A stretch of DNA of 64,000 nt from Paraspadella gotoi. Taxonomy: Eukaryota > Chaetognatha. The notes under the pieces are model-generated. The model was not told the origin of the DNA. It saw only the letters and a list, made by a program, of their open reading frames with translations, and did no database searches. Both the position numbers and the translations under genes were made by a program. Below are positions 15,201 to 27,308 of this stretch, piece by piece (positions within the stretch are counted from its first letter, which is position 1; the number at the start of each line of letters is the position of its first letter). The stretch is taken from assembly GCA_051294375.1 (NCBI GenBank), contig CM119263.1, forward strand, positions 18,252,628 through 18,316,627. Reading direction: 5' to 3'.

Positions 15201-16556
15201 CCTTTGGTGAAGCATGAAAAAATCAAACGAATCTACGATTCTTGATTCGGGCTTCGAAAAGTGAGTCGGTGAAAGTAACACGAAGAGATTGAGGTGATAA
15301 ACGCGTTTTTTGAAAAGTGAAGACCAGCTCTTCTGACCATGGCAGATAAATTGTCTTGTTTTAAAATCTTACATATATGTAGAGCCGTGGTCATTAAAAG
15401 ACGATACATAGAGTTTTACTTCGTAAGATTCCATGTAATCTTCTGATTAATATTTTGACAATCATTGCCCATATAAAGCAATCATTACGTTCACAAATAC
15501 AAATGATAGTGGCCAGTTGATAGATGCTCTACCAAAATGTGGTACACAAGATGTAGATGCGAAGCCAAATGCCATCTGAAAGCAGATGCGGGACAGGGGC
15601 GTGGTCCGAGAAACGGAGACGAACGGGAGGCGAAAATGTGGGATCCGGATCGTGGGGGGGGGGAAGGATTTAGTTCCGACCGAAGTTCCATAATTAACGA
15701 TGGAAATACTTTTTTTTATATTTTTTAGTCGCCGAGAAATTAAGGAGAAAAACCGATAAAACGGAGCAATAAACATCCGAAGCCGGAAGCAAAAACTAGA
15801 CACGCACACCTAAGAACGAAAGTGGGGGACAAGTTAAATGTTGATAGACGAGAACACTCATCCTGCACACTTTCTGGCACACTTTCTCGAGTTTTGTCCC
15901 GCGCAAACTAACCCATAAAAGTTGAATATCATACCTAAATACACGTGCAAAGACACGCAAAAAAGCAATATCATTATCGAAAGGAAATTTCCTGATCCCC
16001 ATTTCCTCCCCTAGTTTGGAGTCTGGAAACAAAAAATTTATAGTCCGGAAAATCATCGTCACCCTATCCGTCGTCAGGCTGGGTGTCGTTGACGTCGTCG
16101 TCATCGTCGTCAGTGTCGTTGCAAATTATCTCACGCGACATTATCGTTGTCATCCATCCGTCGTGGACGTGACCTGGACCGTAACGACCCAACGGTGACG
16201 GTCAAATTATCAATCTACATACGTAGTGAAGTCTGAAAAAACTTATGGCGGTGTTATCGCTATGCTGGATAGGATATCGCTGATCACGGTAGGACGGTAG
16301 GTGGTGTACCTATGTTGTGGTCGTCGTCGTCGTCGTTTCCAGCCTCTAGATTCCTTCTAAGGATTTTCGTCGTCGTTGTCGTCGTCTGCTTCTCTTGCTT
16401 TCTATTCCTCCTTCCTTCTTCCTTCTCTCCTCCTCTTCCGTGAAACAGCTTTTACGAGTTTGTTTTTGCTAAATTTCATTCACCCAACAAATTCGTGAAT
16501 ATGGAATTTTCAAAGGAGAAAGAGAGAGGGAGGGAGATAGGAGAGAAAGTATTAGA

Positions 16557-16589
<33 letters not shown>

Positions 16590-17317
16590 GCAAGAAAAGA
16601 AAAAAGAAAGAGAGAAAAAAAGAAAGAAAGAAAGAAAGAAAGAAGAAAGAAAGAAAGAAAGAAACAAAGAAACAAAGAAAGAATTTTTTTTTTCTGAAAT
16701 AAAAAAGACAATTTGACAATTAAGACAATAAGAAGATTAAACGATTAAACGATTAGTATTGAGCAAGAAAAATTGCACTAATGGCACTAAAAATAAAATT
16801 CAAACAATTAAGGATCATTGCGGACATTGCAAATTGGAAAAGTATTAAAATATATCAATGAAAATCATGAGTGAATATTATCATTACACTAGGCCATTTG
16901 CCATTTTTTTTTTTTTAGTCATAGACAGAAACTTGGCAAATGAAAAAAAAAAGTAAATACTATCATTATGGTACCTAACATTTATACTAGGCCATTGCCT
17001 CTTTTTTTTTTTTTAAGTCATAGACAGAAACTTGTCAATTTTTTTTTTTAAACTGATCATAAATAGAAAGGCATAAATACCAGATTAAAATTATTGGAAA
17101 TTACCCTTATTCCTAATTATTATTATTCTTTATCGTTAATGATACTATTATTATTTTAATCATTATTACTATTATTATTTTTACATTATTTATTATTATT
17201 ATTATTATATTACTATGATTGGAATTACTATTAAAAAAAAGAAAGAAAAAAAAAAAAAAAAAAGAAAGAAGAAAAGAAAGAGAGAGAGAGAGAGAGATTG
17301 AGAGGAGAGAGAGAGAG

Positions 17318-17372
<55 letters not shown>

Positions 17373-17386
17373 GGAGAGAGAGAGAG

Positions 17387-17428
<42 letters not shown>

Positions 17429-17485
17429 AGAGGAGAGAGAGGAGAGAGAGAGAGAAAGAGAGAGAGAGAAAGAGAGAGAGAGAAA

Positions 17486-17517
<32 letters not shown>

Positions 17518-19543
17518 CGTTTTCCGCGAGATAACGGATAAATTATGCAAGGGTCCCAGTTTTTTCCCCATCTTCACGATTCTTTATTAGAGGAAAGATG
17601 CATATCGAAGTTTGCGCTCGGTCGCTTCATTTCCGGTTCAGGTTGCGCGGTTCAGTTAACAGCTTCCGTCCAAAGAGTTCCCTTTTTTCTCGCGACTGTA
17701 GAAACATTGAGACACTGTCTAATTGTTTATTTTGTTCTTTCACCGACTTATTCGCTTCGCGGAACTTTTAAATGTGATAATCATGCATCACGTTTTAAAC
17801 TACTTGCAAATTCTCTTTTATCAAACGTAAGTGAAAAGATAAGGCGAAAACGTCAGCCGTGAATTCAAGAGATAAGTAATGAAAAATGCTCATTCTTATC
17901 AGAGTAAGTGTCACGAGATTTCCGCGATCCGCCATGATGGACCATATCTCCGATTTTTCGCTCCAACGTCATTTTCTTTCCTCCAACCGCTCGTTCCCTT
18001 TTTTTTCCTGAGAGTTTTTTTCCCCCTTTTTTAAAAAATTTAATATTCACCCCTGCGTTCATTCATGATTTTTTTCCCCTCCCTTTTCATCTTTTCATTC
18101 ACATCCATTTGAACGCGGGGCTCAGTCCCATTCAAACTCCTTTCATTCCTTGCGCCAGGACTTCTATTCCTTCTTTTCCCTTTTCAACCAACCTTTTTTT
18201 TTGTCCGTCCGTACCTTCCAACATCCCTCAATCCGTCTCTCTCTCTCTCTGTCCCAGGCATGAACTACGGTCCGGTAATCGCGGGCGTCATCGGCGCGCG
18301 GAAGCCGCAATACGACATCTGGGGCGACACAGTCAACGTCGCGTCGAGAATGGACTCGACTGGCATCGAGGACAAAATACAGGTGCGAACAGGTGCCACT
18401 GGAGGTGGAGAAGAATCTTCTGTTATTTGTGAATACATAAACCAAAAAAAATCAAGGTAGCAAGGATGAGTTGTATCGTAACTGGTGCTTTTATTGTTCA
18501 TCTTCCGTTTTGGCCTAGGTGACGGACAAGACGTACCGCATCCTGAATCAGCGTGGTTTCGTTTTGAGTCCGCGCGGGGTCATCCCGGTCAAAGGGAAAG
18601 GTCAACTGCAGACGTTTTTCCTCGAAGGCAGAGGCGAACGAAAGTCACCTCCTTTCCAGGGATTCAGGTGAGGTCGGAAGCGGTTGAGATCTTGGGTAGG
18701 TCGGCCGCAGCTGCTTTTCCTTTCGTGTTTTCGACTCGCACCGTTCAGCGCCAAAACGCAGCACAGATCAATCATAACTGCCTTTTTTATTTTTTTTTTA
18801 AATAAAGTTTTATATATTAGATTATCTTATTCACTTTTATACATATTTTTCAAAATACTCTTTCTCGAATTCGAAAAAAGTTTCACCAAAAAAAAACCAA
18901 GGATTTTCTTTCACGTCTGAAAGTTGCTTTGTTATTAAATATAAAATAACTATCTCCTTGTATCATCTAAATGGTAACATTCTTTTTCTCCCTGTTTTTT
19001 CTCCCCTTCATTCCCGCTCGAACCTTTCGCTAAAAATCATTTTCCCTTTTTCGCTTTTGATCGTAAAAAAAAAAAAAAAAAATATCGCTTTCTTCATCGA
19101 TTCTTTTCACATTTCATCGTTAAACGACACCCTGTCTAATTGTTAATCCATCGCTCTCTCACGATTATCTTCATAATTATATATCGTTATTCTATGATTA
19201 TAATGTATCTATAATCTAACGGATCTTGATTCCCTATTCCTAATTCTAAAAATATCATCCATTAACGTCTAACAACGCCCATCCTCCGCTCACCAAACGT
19301 AAAAAAAACGTTATCCAACCACCGCCCACTTCCTGTTTAACCAAATCACCCCGCCCTACTCGGGCGCCCCCCAGTCCTCCGAGACCCGAGAAGGCCGTAG
19401 AGAGTCTGGGCCGCGCCTCCTTCCGAGGCAGCGTGTCCCTGTGTCTGCCGCCGAACTTCGTTCCCGCCTTCGTCATGGAGACCAAAAAAGTCAAACCCTG
19501 AGGAAGGAAAGAAGAGGAGAGAGGGGGAGGCGGAGGAGGCAGT

Positions 19544-19591
<48 letters not shown>

Positions 19592-22104
19592 TTCGGGTTA
19601 TAACGGAGGAGTTAGGAAGTGAGTCGAAATGAATTATTCCCGTTTCCGTCTATCTTTTTATATATATATATATTTTTCAGGAATGCACTGTCCGTTTTTT
19701 GCAAAGAAAGATCAATAAGGATGAAACAGGAATATTACATATTAAGCATATTAACGCATATCATACCGCTATAGTTCTACTTCTAGGTATTTTGAAAAAA
19801 ATATAAAAAAATATGAGCAATCCACAAGACGTCAATGTCGCAAAGCAACATTATCTTTTAAAAAAAAATTAACAATTCTTTGAAATTAAAATTTTAAAAC
19901 ATTAAACTAATTATTTCGTGATCAATACGATCGAATAAAGCTAAAATTACAAGTCTTTTCAGAGCATTGAGAAGCCTTTTGTTTTTCAATATCAAAGAAG
20001 CGCAAGAGCATGAGCAAGAGGTGCCCTCTTGAGTAATTTTTCCTATTGGGAGCTAAAATCATAATCAAACATAAGTTTAACTAACATTTGGGCGTGCGAG
20101 AAAAGTAAATTTTTAACCTTCTAGTGATGTGATTTTAGAGTTTTCCTTTTTTCAATAAAATTTTTTAATCGCCCCAACGTAAATTTTTATTCATAACAAT
20201 GCCATAGTATTAAAAATTATATTCAAATCATGGTATTATTACCGATTCGGAATTTCGCAACGCGCTGATTTATATTTTTCGGTGGTGTTAAATGATTCTT
20301 ATAGGAATGCGAATGTCTTATGAACGATAAATAATGTTGCATACCACTGTTAAATGTATAATGTTCTGTTATGTATTGTCTTTTATCAGAAAAACTTAAG
20401 CATTTGGGCTTGTTAATTTTATAGTTTTGCTTAAACATACAAAAAATAAAAAAAGGGTACAATTACTAACGGTTAACGCAACTTTCAGATTATTTTGCTT
20501 TTATTCAACATTACAAAATGTTACTACTTAAATGGTACTTAAATGCCAAATAACAGATAGATTAATGTTATAAATGTTTAACGATTGAGAATTTGGCATA
20601 TAAGACCTGTTATCTATCTCACCGTTACGTTTGTTTTTATAAATTATAAGATTCTATCGTTTTATTTTTAGTTGTCAATATTGTAAACTCGTTGCCAAAC
20701 TTGAAAAGTCTCGCATTTCTCGTTTCATTTGTTTAGAATGTTTTTAGTTCATAAGTTTTATGATTTATTATTCGTTGTTTTTTTTTTCTCAAACGACGCC
20801 TGCACTGAAGCCTATCTCGCCTGTTAAGTAAATCAGAGGACAAGAAAATTACAAGTATATTAATTTAATTATCTAGGTTTTATCTAACTTTCACGTTTTA
20901 GGCGATCGAACCAACCATCGTTGGCCACGTTAGTTTGTGGCTTGGTCCAAAGCAGAGCGAGAGCAGCACCCAAGCAGAAAGGTAAGCTTTACTTTAGAGG
21001 CTAGAAAAGAGACAGCTATTGTTAGAAAAATGTGTTTTTTTTACGATGAAAATCAAGTGAAAAAAACGGATGGTTAAATGGTCGTATCTGCGTAGAATAA
21101 TTTTGGCGAATAATTTTGGCTTATATTCGTGTTACTTTATAGTATTATATGACTCAAAACACACGAATACAGCCTCAACAGCCGGTCGGTCGGATGCATC
21201 TAAAACGCGAACTCAAACGACTTCTTCAGGCTATACCACAAACTCGTCGACGCCGGCTTCGGTCGGAGCAGACGATCACGACGACGAAATGTTCGACATC
21301 TCCGTCACATCCCCGTCCGGTTAGTTGCAAGAAGGCCAAATAATGCCGAGTGAAACGAGTTATCAGTTCGTACTTTTAAGTTTAATTAAAAAATAAGAGA
21401 GACAAGGGACCAGTGGTACTGTGTCTTTAATGTTTAGGAATCAACGTTTTGATCTCCGAAGGCAGCGACCCTGGCGACGAGAACCGATCCGAGATTTCCG
21501 AAGCAAAAGATCAACTTAAAAGTCAGAAGTAAGAAACTTACTGACTTTCGAATTATTTTTTTTTTTACAATGTGGCCCCAGTCATATGGTTCTAATGTGA
21601 AAACGAATGTATTAAGACTGGTAGGAATTTACAATAACATCACAATTTGCAGGATAAAATTGACTAAGATTCCAAAAACTTCGAAAACAAATTCTCCTGA
21701 GCCGACGCTTTCTAAGACCAACGGGGACGCAGGTAATACCGTCCGGATGGCTTGCCCCCAGTTTACAGTTGTTTAACGTTATTTAAAAAACGTATAATTT
21801 TTTTGGGTTAATATTTAACATAATATTGTTATTCTTTCCCATTTGACATTTAGGCACGATGACCAATCATTCTTCCGACCACAAAGACGGCGAAAATGAT
21901 GCCGAGACGGAGAACGCGGCGACGGAAGGCGCGCCGAGAGACGAGGCGTCCAGGGAGAGCGAGGCGACGCAAAATAGCGCCGTCGGGGATGGCGCCCCCA
22001 AAGACGGCGCCGTTACGAGACGCGGTTTCGCGACGCGGCGATCTCTATCGAACGACGACGCGGAACTTCCGTCATCCAGCGCCGGGCTGCTGAAGAAGCG
22101 ATGA
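10817..22104 (+). CDS. Membrane adenylyl cyclase, ADCY8/Ac78C type, 3' half
   Basis: Converts ATP to cyclic AMP at the plasma membrane; the ADCY8 group is stimulated by Ca2+/calmodulin. Supported exons are 10817-11064, 11566-11663, 11957-12103, 13144-13354, 18258-18382, 18519-18667, 20902-20981, 21173-21319, 21438-21528, 21653-21732 and 21854-22104. All junctions are GT-AG and keep one frame, ending in TGA at 22102-22104. They encode the last membrane helix, the linker [10 protein letters not shown], a full C2a catalytic domain and a Ser/Thr- and acid-rich C2b tail. The linker and the blocks [16 protein letters not shown] and LYSES resemble the ADCY8 branch more than other isoforms. The tail keeps the ADCY8-like LVCGLVQS block. 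The first catalytic domain (C1a) is not in the window, so the gene begins upstream. The longest intron (13355-18257) is 4.9 kb. Confidence 0.9.
11446..11517 (+). repeat. (CT)n microsatellite before a cyclase splice acceptor
   Basis: Seventy-two bases of nearly pure CT, ending about 50 bases before the acceptor of exon 11566. It may serve as an expanded polypyrimidine tract. Confidence 0.9.
11566..12103 (+). CDS. Cyclase exons: N-terminal part of C2a
   Basis: Two exons, 11566-11663 and 11957-12103. The first encodes [18 protein letters not shown] and the following helix; its acceptor directly follows a 72-bp (CT)n run. The second is exactly 49 codons and carries [11 protein letters not shown] and [12 protein letters not shown], the segment where C1 domains have a metal-binding aspartate pair and C2 domains do not. 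The FASVPNF in place of FADI fits the C2 identity. Confidence 0.92.
12222..12329 (+). repeat. (GA)n microsatellite in cyclase intron
   Basis: Interrupted GA repeat, about 120 bases downstream of the donor at 12104. The Arg/Glu and Ser/Leu open frames here are translations of the repeat. Confidence 0.9.
13144..13354 (+). CDS. Cyclase exon: C2a core with adenine-contacting lysine
   Basis: Encodes [22 protein letters not shown], here given in overlapping pieces: [25 protein letters not shown], then helix [14 protein letters not shown] and [10 protein letters not shown]. The second lysine in EKIKTIG corresponds to the adenine-contacting lysine of C2 (K938 in AC2 numbering). The acceptor is preceded by an A-rich rather than pyrimidine-rich stretch, which is weak for a 3' splice site, but the frame and homology leave little doubt. 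The donor is GTGAGT, phase 1. Confidence 0.92.
14381..16440. other. Interior of the large cyclase intron, no gene supported
   Basis: Part of the 4.9-kb intron 13355-18257. It includes a G-rich stretch (14640-14830), a T-run before an ATG at 14562, and a run of nine Gs at 15654-15662. The ATG at 14562 opens a Ser/Thr-rich frame that could be a first exon with a donor near 14611, but no partner exon or domain supports it. GTC/CGT-rich DNA lies at 16080-16110 and 16320-16385. Confidence 0.6.
16557..16681 (+). repeat. (GAAA)n tetranucleotide repeat in cyclase intron
   Basis: Imperfect GAAA array of about 125 bases; open frames of Lys/Glu or Phe/Ser/Leu across it are artefacts of the repeat. Confidence 0.9.
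16889..17036 (+). repeat. Short tandem duplication (about 97 bp) in cyclase intron
   Basis: The block starting ACTAGGCCAT, followed by a long T-run and GTCATAGACAGAAACTTG, occurs at 16889-16936 and again at 16986-17036. The two units differ mainly in T-run length. Confidence 0.75.
17277..17517 (+). repeat. Long interrupted (GA)n microsatellite in cyclase intron
   Basis: About 240 bases of GA with occasional GC, GG and AA interruptions, preceded by (ATT)n-like DNA at 17115-17220 and an A-run. Confidence 0.95.
18258..18667 (+). CDS. Cyclase exons: C2a catalytic Asp/Asn/Arg/Lys block
   Basis: Two exons, 18258-18382 and 18519-18667, separated by a 136-bp intron. The first contains [19 protein letters not shown] followed by [13 protein letters not shown], holding the adenine-contacting Asp (QYDIW) and the Asn and Arg (NVASR) that stabilise the transition state. 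The second contains [15 protein letters not shown] with the phosphate-contacting Lys. All C2 residues expected for an active enzyme are present. The first acceptor follows a (CT)n run. Confidence 0.94.
19375..19501 (+). CDS. Candidate alternative last exon of the cyclase
   Basis: A GC-rich island inside the otherwise AT-rich intron 18668-20901. It has an AG acceptor at 19373-19374 after a C-rich stretch and continues the frame of the exon ending at 18667 (phase 2, AG+T = Ser). It encodes 41 further residues beginning [12 protein letters not shown] and ending METKKVKP, then TGA at 19499-19501. An AATAAA lies at 19934-19939. Used instead of the 20902 exon, it would end the protein soon after the catalytic domain and drop the conserved C2b tail. 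No transcript evidence is available here. Confidence 0.5.
19547..19590 (+). repeat. (GA)n microsatellite downstream of the alternative exon
   Basis: Pure GA run of about 44 bases, within the putative 3' untranslated part of the alternative cyclase exon. Confidence 0.9.
20902..22104 (+). CDS. Cyclase exons: C2b regulatory tail
   Basis: Five exons (20902-20981, 21173-21319, 21438-21528, 21653-21732, 21854-22104) with matching phases. The first carries [17 protein letters not shown], like the conserved C2b block of ADCY8 that precedes its IQ-like calmodulin-binding motif; the remnant [10 protein letters not shown] fits an IQ pattern loosely. The rest is Ser/Thr/Asp/Glu-rich and probably disordered, ending in SAGLLKKR. 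It is less conserved than the catalytic part, so the exon chain rests on splice phase and an open frame. Confidence 0.8.
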
Positions 22105-22495
22105 CCAACGATCGTCTGTGACTGCATTAATTACGATCATTGATGGGCCTCGCTTGTTGGACAGGCTATGATGGAGGCAAAAAAGAGCGACTTGTCGTGG
22201 GGCTGAGGAAAAAAAAATGAATAGCTGTTGTTTTAGCAGTTTCTTTAGCTATCATCAATCAAAGTAGCTGGTTCAACGTTTCAATCTGAACTCTCAAAAG
22301 CAAAAGTTAAAAAGGACGTCAAAGAAGAGAAAGAACTTATGCGAAAAGGGAAGAGTATTTTTAATTAATAAGTGGAGAATATTGAGAGAGATTAAACGTA
22401 CGTTTGACAATCTAGAACTGACTGAAGAACGAAACTTTTTTCACCATAGTTCGGGCTGGAATTTGGTGAAGCACCATCAATAGTCATGGTCAAAT

Positions 22496-22501
22496 AATAA
22501 A
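22496..22501 (+). terminator. Candidate polyadenylation signal of the cyclase gene
   Basis: An AATAAA hexamer about 390 bp after the cyclase stop codon, in AT-rich DNA with no further exon before the next gene. Confidence 0.4.
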
Positions 22502-24083
22502 ATCCTTCATCGGCTAAACAAATACTCTGTGTTTTCTGTACTTTTATTTACAACGGTTTTCAATACTACGTAATGTTGGGAAAACAGCTTTATTTTAGGC
22601 TTTTCTGGTTACGGTTTTCATTGAGATTAGTATCGATTTAACTGCTCTCAAAAATTTATTTTTTTTTGGCAGTCTTGAGTGTTTTCATTTCAATCTTTGA
22701 TTGAGCCTTATAATCTCAAATGCATGTTCTACTTAAACTGTATTCAGCTGTAACCCACGTGAAAATCCCAACTCTTTTTATCTTGGAAATTAAAAAAAAT
22801 CATGTTTTTGTTCGTCACCGCTGTTTATCGTCTATCAAATGTAACGTTTATAGTTAAAATTTTCTTGTTAACAATACGTTAGTTTGCTTCACATATGTTT
22901 TGTTATCATTCATTGTTATTCCCAAGTTTTTTTTTTCTGAAAAAAAGAATTCATCGAAGGACATCATCGGCTTCACTGTTAAATGTTTCATGAAAAATGT
23001 GATATTTTTTGATAGCGTGAATTATGTTGGTCCCAAAACGGAATCGTGTCACACTGTATTCTATGCAATTCTTCTTAAAAACCCATTTTCTCACGAATAT
23101 TCATCTTTGAAATGCCGCTATTTACTTTTGAAACAGAAAAAATTGCTTCCTTCCTTCGTCTGCCAGGAATGTTACTTTCTCCTCATATTTAACTTCACAA
23201 AGACTATGATATTTGACTTATCTTAAGAGCTATTAGTAATATAGTTATTGGTGCTTTGAAGCTTATTATTTTGAACTATAGTTTTTCGAGTCAGTTGTTC
23301 GTAATAATTTATTTATTCGTCGTCGACTGTAGACCGACAGACAGACGGGCTATGGACAATCGGAATGACAACTGTGTCACTTTCATTTATTATTAACGTT
23401 ATGTTAAAAGCTAAGTGTTTAATATTTCGAGTGTATGTGGATATGTATATATGTATGGAACCTACAAGAAGACAGATAAAGTGGCTTATGGTCTTGACGG
23501 TTTCTAAGAAATATACGAAGTTCTGAAGAAGTTTACTTTGTATAATCTGTCTTCTTATCAATATTTTAATGTAGGCTCGAATTTTTTTTTTTTAAATATG
23601 AAAATAAAATAATCTGCGTTTTGATTGATCAATTAATTTTTTTTTACGACTCACTAGATGTCGTGTCGAAACAGTCTTAATTCTTTTGTTTTTCTCCGAA
23701 GGTAAGGTCGAAGATGAGGTTCGAAGAAAAGACTCACCCAAAATACAGTTTAGATCTCAACTCGAGAAAAAGTGTCTTAATCTATTAATTAATAACATTT
23801 GTTCGTATGATACTGTTGGAATTAAACGCATGATATATGAATTTTGGAGGTACGTTCCAGGCTAGATTAATTTTTTTTTAACTGCGCTCAACGGTAAAAA
23901 ATAAATCCTGCCAAGTCTGGGAAATAGACTGTATTCGGATGATTCAAAAAGGAAAAACCTGTTCGACTGGTTTCTGCTGCATTCTAGCCACCTCCAACTG
24001 TCGATTATTCTAAAGCTGAAACTTAGAGATTTTTATTAAAGAAAACTAGCGAATAATAAAACTATAAAACGACTGAAAGAAGA
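22502..24083. other. Intergenic DNA between the cyclase and the Ly6-type gene
   Basis: AT-rich, with no domain-bearing open frame. A 108-codon frame at 22900-23226 is open but has no recognisable features. The proximal part may be cyclase 3' untranslated sequence if a later polyadenylation site is used. Confidence 0.5.
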
Positions 24084-25307
24084 ATGGAGATTAACGTTGC
24101 GGCCTTGTTATTGTCATTTGCGTCTCTCCTTGCCGTCACCGAGGCCGGGTTCTTTGATCTCTATTGCTATCGATGCCACAGCAACGAAAAGGGTTGCGGA
24201 CGAAAGCTCAACTGGTGGCTGTTGCAGCGTGAGGTGAGTGACGTCCAATAATACTCGAAACAAAACGGTAACAAAACAATATCAAAACAAAACAAACGCT
24301 TCCCCAGATGTGCGACATGTACAGTCCGAAGTGCGTGAAAATCATCCGAAGAGAAAGAGCGGAGATGTCGTACACCCGCGCCTGTCTGAAGGACTTGAAG
24401 GGCGTCGTGCCCAGGATGCCCATTCACACCAAGAACGGCTGCTGGGGTGAGAATTTCGTTGACGTTTTTTGTGACCTAAGGTTGAGGACAGTTTTTGTTA
24501 TTTCTATCAATTTATATGGACTTCGTAATAAACCAAAGCGGTCCTCTTGAATGTTTTGTCATTTGAAGCCATGACGTTGGATTTCTTTTTCATTTCAGCA
24601 AATATTATCAGATGGGTCTGAAGAAATTAAATTCAAAGTTTACGCGTTTATGACTCTCGATTATCGATTGAAATTTGATTGTCTTGACTCTTGTTTTCCC
24701 TGAGAGAGATCAAAGCAATACATTCTAAGTATTCCGTCTTTGTCAAATCTCTATCTACGAGTTGCAGATTCCTTCAAGCGGCAGGCGAAATTACTTAACA
24801 TTACCTTTCAAATGATAGCTGAGAATTTATTCGGTCTTTGCATAACAGAAGAAAAAAAAAGTTCAATGATCATGTTTGCACCTTAGAGGAAGACAGAAGT
24901 CTTCGAAGGAGTGTGCTATTTAATCATGAATAAATTATTATTTCTACCAAGTTTCAATTTTTTTTCTTCTGGTATGCAAAGACCGAATAAATTCTCAGCT
25001 ATCATTTGAATCTAATCCTGCCAGAATCATGACTCTGAAAATATATTTAACATTACCTTTCCTCACCGTACATACTTAACGTACCAAACATGCCCCGCTC
25101 CTCCCGTTCCTTCCTTCAGGCGGCATGGACCAAAAGACCCCCATGTCCATGGAACAAGTGGAGCAAATAACAGCGGCCAACTTCGAAGTCTTTTGTTTCT
25201 GCGACGAAGTCAACGGATGCAACGCTGCGCCTCTTCCGGTGGCGCGCGCGAGTTCGTGGTCGGCGACGCTGCTTTGTTTAGCCGCCACCCTGTTTCTCCG
25301 ATTGTAG
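24084..25307 (+). CDS. Ly6/uPAR-type GPI-anchored surface protein
   Basis: Three exons, 24084-24233, 24308-24446 and 25120-25307, joined in frame by GT-AG introns, encode 158 residues. Residues 1-22 are a signal peptide (MEINVAALLLSFASLLAV...). The mature part holds ten cysteines: CYRCHSNEKGC near the start, then C-C-C-C, and a closing CFCDEVNGCN. This is the pattern of a three-finger Ly6 domain, which ends in Cys-Asn. A hydrophobic C-terminus (WSATLLCLAATLFLRL) follows, fitting removal and GPI attachment. Arthropod relatives (quiver/sleepless, boudin, crooked and similar) act in septate junctions, ion channel control or receptor chaperoning; which role applies here cannot be told. The second intron holds a fold-back element. 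Confidence 0.85.
24808..25009. mobile_element. MITE-like fold-back element in the Ly6 gene intron
   Basis: The ends are inverted repeats of about 50 bp with a single mismatch: TCAAATGATAGCTGAGAATT opens the left arm (24808-24858) and its complement closes the right arm (about 24959-25009). About 100 bp lie between them. A 15-bp direct repeat TTAACATTACCTTTC flanks the region at 24795-24809 and 25047-25061. The right direct repeat lies 37 bp beyond the arm, so it may not be a target-site duplication. No coding capacity is visible. Confidence 0.75.
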
Positions 25308-27199
25308 TTTTCTGTTTATTACCAGAAAGGGACACTAAGTCGTGGCGCATTGTACAATTGTACATAGAAAGTGTTTCATCGTGTTGTTTCTGTATCTCCA
25401 GAGACATATTTTTTTACTTTGTTGTTTGTTTGGAGGAAGATTATTTGTAAATTGTAATTTGAAATTGATCTTTACATTTTCAAGATTATCATCACGTCTC
25501 AATCAAATCAATATTTGTGACCTGAATGGGTACAATCTTCCAACGCTTTGAAAATAATGTTCTGTTTTGTTAAGTATTTGTATAATTAATGTACATTATA
25601 TATACATCTCTTCTTCTTAAGAATATTTAATCATTATTTACAATATGTACCTACGTAGAAACAAAATTTCTTGCGACCTAAACGTAAATTCTTTACCAAA
25701 TGTTTTAAAAGCAATTATTCAGATGCCAACGTTCATTTGTTCAGTATTTAGAGTCGCAGCGTGGCGCCTCTATTCTCACTCCCAACATCTGCGCAAATTT
25801 CACGTCCGTCTTCTTCCTTCGCCGTTGCCGTTGGCGTTCGAAACCGACGTCAAGGACGAAGACGAATGGCGACGTCACCGACGCCACTTCTTCGATACCC
25901 CCCCCCCTCCGTCGCCAGACCCCTGACGGTCAAAGCGATGAAGCGCAAACGAAATTTCGAAGCAAAATAAACAACAAAAGGGCATCGAAACAAAGAGAAG
26001 AAGAGCGAAAGCGAAAAGAAAGTCACATGGGGAGAGGGAGATGGCAGCGGAAAAGGAAAAGAATCCAAGGAAAAAGAAATTGGAAGAAGAAGTTTGTTCG
26101 ATTTGGATCGGGAAAGAGATCACGACCCACTTTGCTCTCAGCAAGAGGGAAGGGTTCAGGGTAGACGGCGTCCTGTTTCAGCCAGAAAGCGTTCAAGCGA
26201 ACTAAAATTAGTTCTTTTTTAATCTTTTAATTTTTGTGAAAGTCATCGCGAACAGTTTCAACATGTTGAACCAAATTTAGACAGCGCCTTGAGATTCCGT
26301 GCCCTTCCACAAAACTCGGAAAAACCTCACTCCAAGATGGGGTTTAGGAGGGACGTGAGATTCAGTCACTCTGAGGAACCCTGTGGCAGATTTGGGTTTA
26401 AGGGAGGGGAGGGAAAGAGATGAGGATAGGGGGGGGGCGAATTCGTGGCGCTGTTCCCTTTACCATTCGTTGCGTAAACATTCGAAGATTCCAGAAAGGA
26501 ATTACGGAACTAATAGATTGGATAAATAAGAAAGAATAAATACGATGGAAATGTTAAGCGAGGAGACAGAAACGTCGGGGACGTTGCGGTCGTCGTCCTC
26601 GTCGCTCTTGGTTGAAGAATCAGAAGCATCCGTTGCAGATGGTCGACACTCTATTTCAGCGGCTTTGCTTTTTATTCGTATAAAAATTATTCATTCATAC
26701 GATAAATTAGAGAGATAACTTAACCAAACTATCGATGGTAAATGATAATCATTGTTGTATTTGTTGCTCACTCTATTACATAACTTCAGAGTTTAAGCGT
26801 TTGTACAATTTCGCTTATTTATATCCACGAAAAATGAATTCTTTCCTGTTTTTTCATGACATAAACATTTGTAAGTGAATGTGTTTCGAGATGAGCTCGT
26901 CTCTTCTTCAGACAAAATATTTTGTCTCTCTCTCTCTCTCTCTCGAAATGTGACATCTCTAATGACATCTCCAATGACAAATGTTTTCATAATGCAATTA
27001 GATCTCGACATAAAAAACACAAAACCAAATTTTTTTTAGTAAATCTCAACGCTCTTTAACGATTTATCAAACTAATTACTCGTTCGAATGAGTCCGCATG
27101 TAACGCTTGTCAATATGACCATTTGTTCTGCTGTTAAGTTCCTTAAATCGGTTTTTATATTATCGAAAGTGAAAATTATACATCGAAAGAAAAGGATAC

Positions 27200-27308
<109 letters not shown>

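Noticed and set aside
24063-24068. TATAAA just before the Ly6-type start codon
   Set aside because: Only 16 bases separate it from the ATG, so it would place the transcription start inside the coding region.
25755-26144. GC-richer patch with overlapping frames on both strands
   Set aside because: No frame has a domain, signal peptide or consistent splice sites, and both strands are about equally open.
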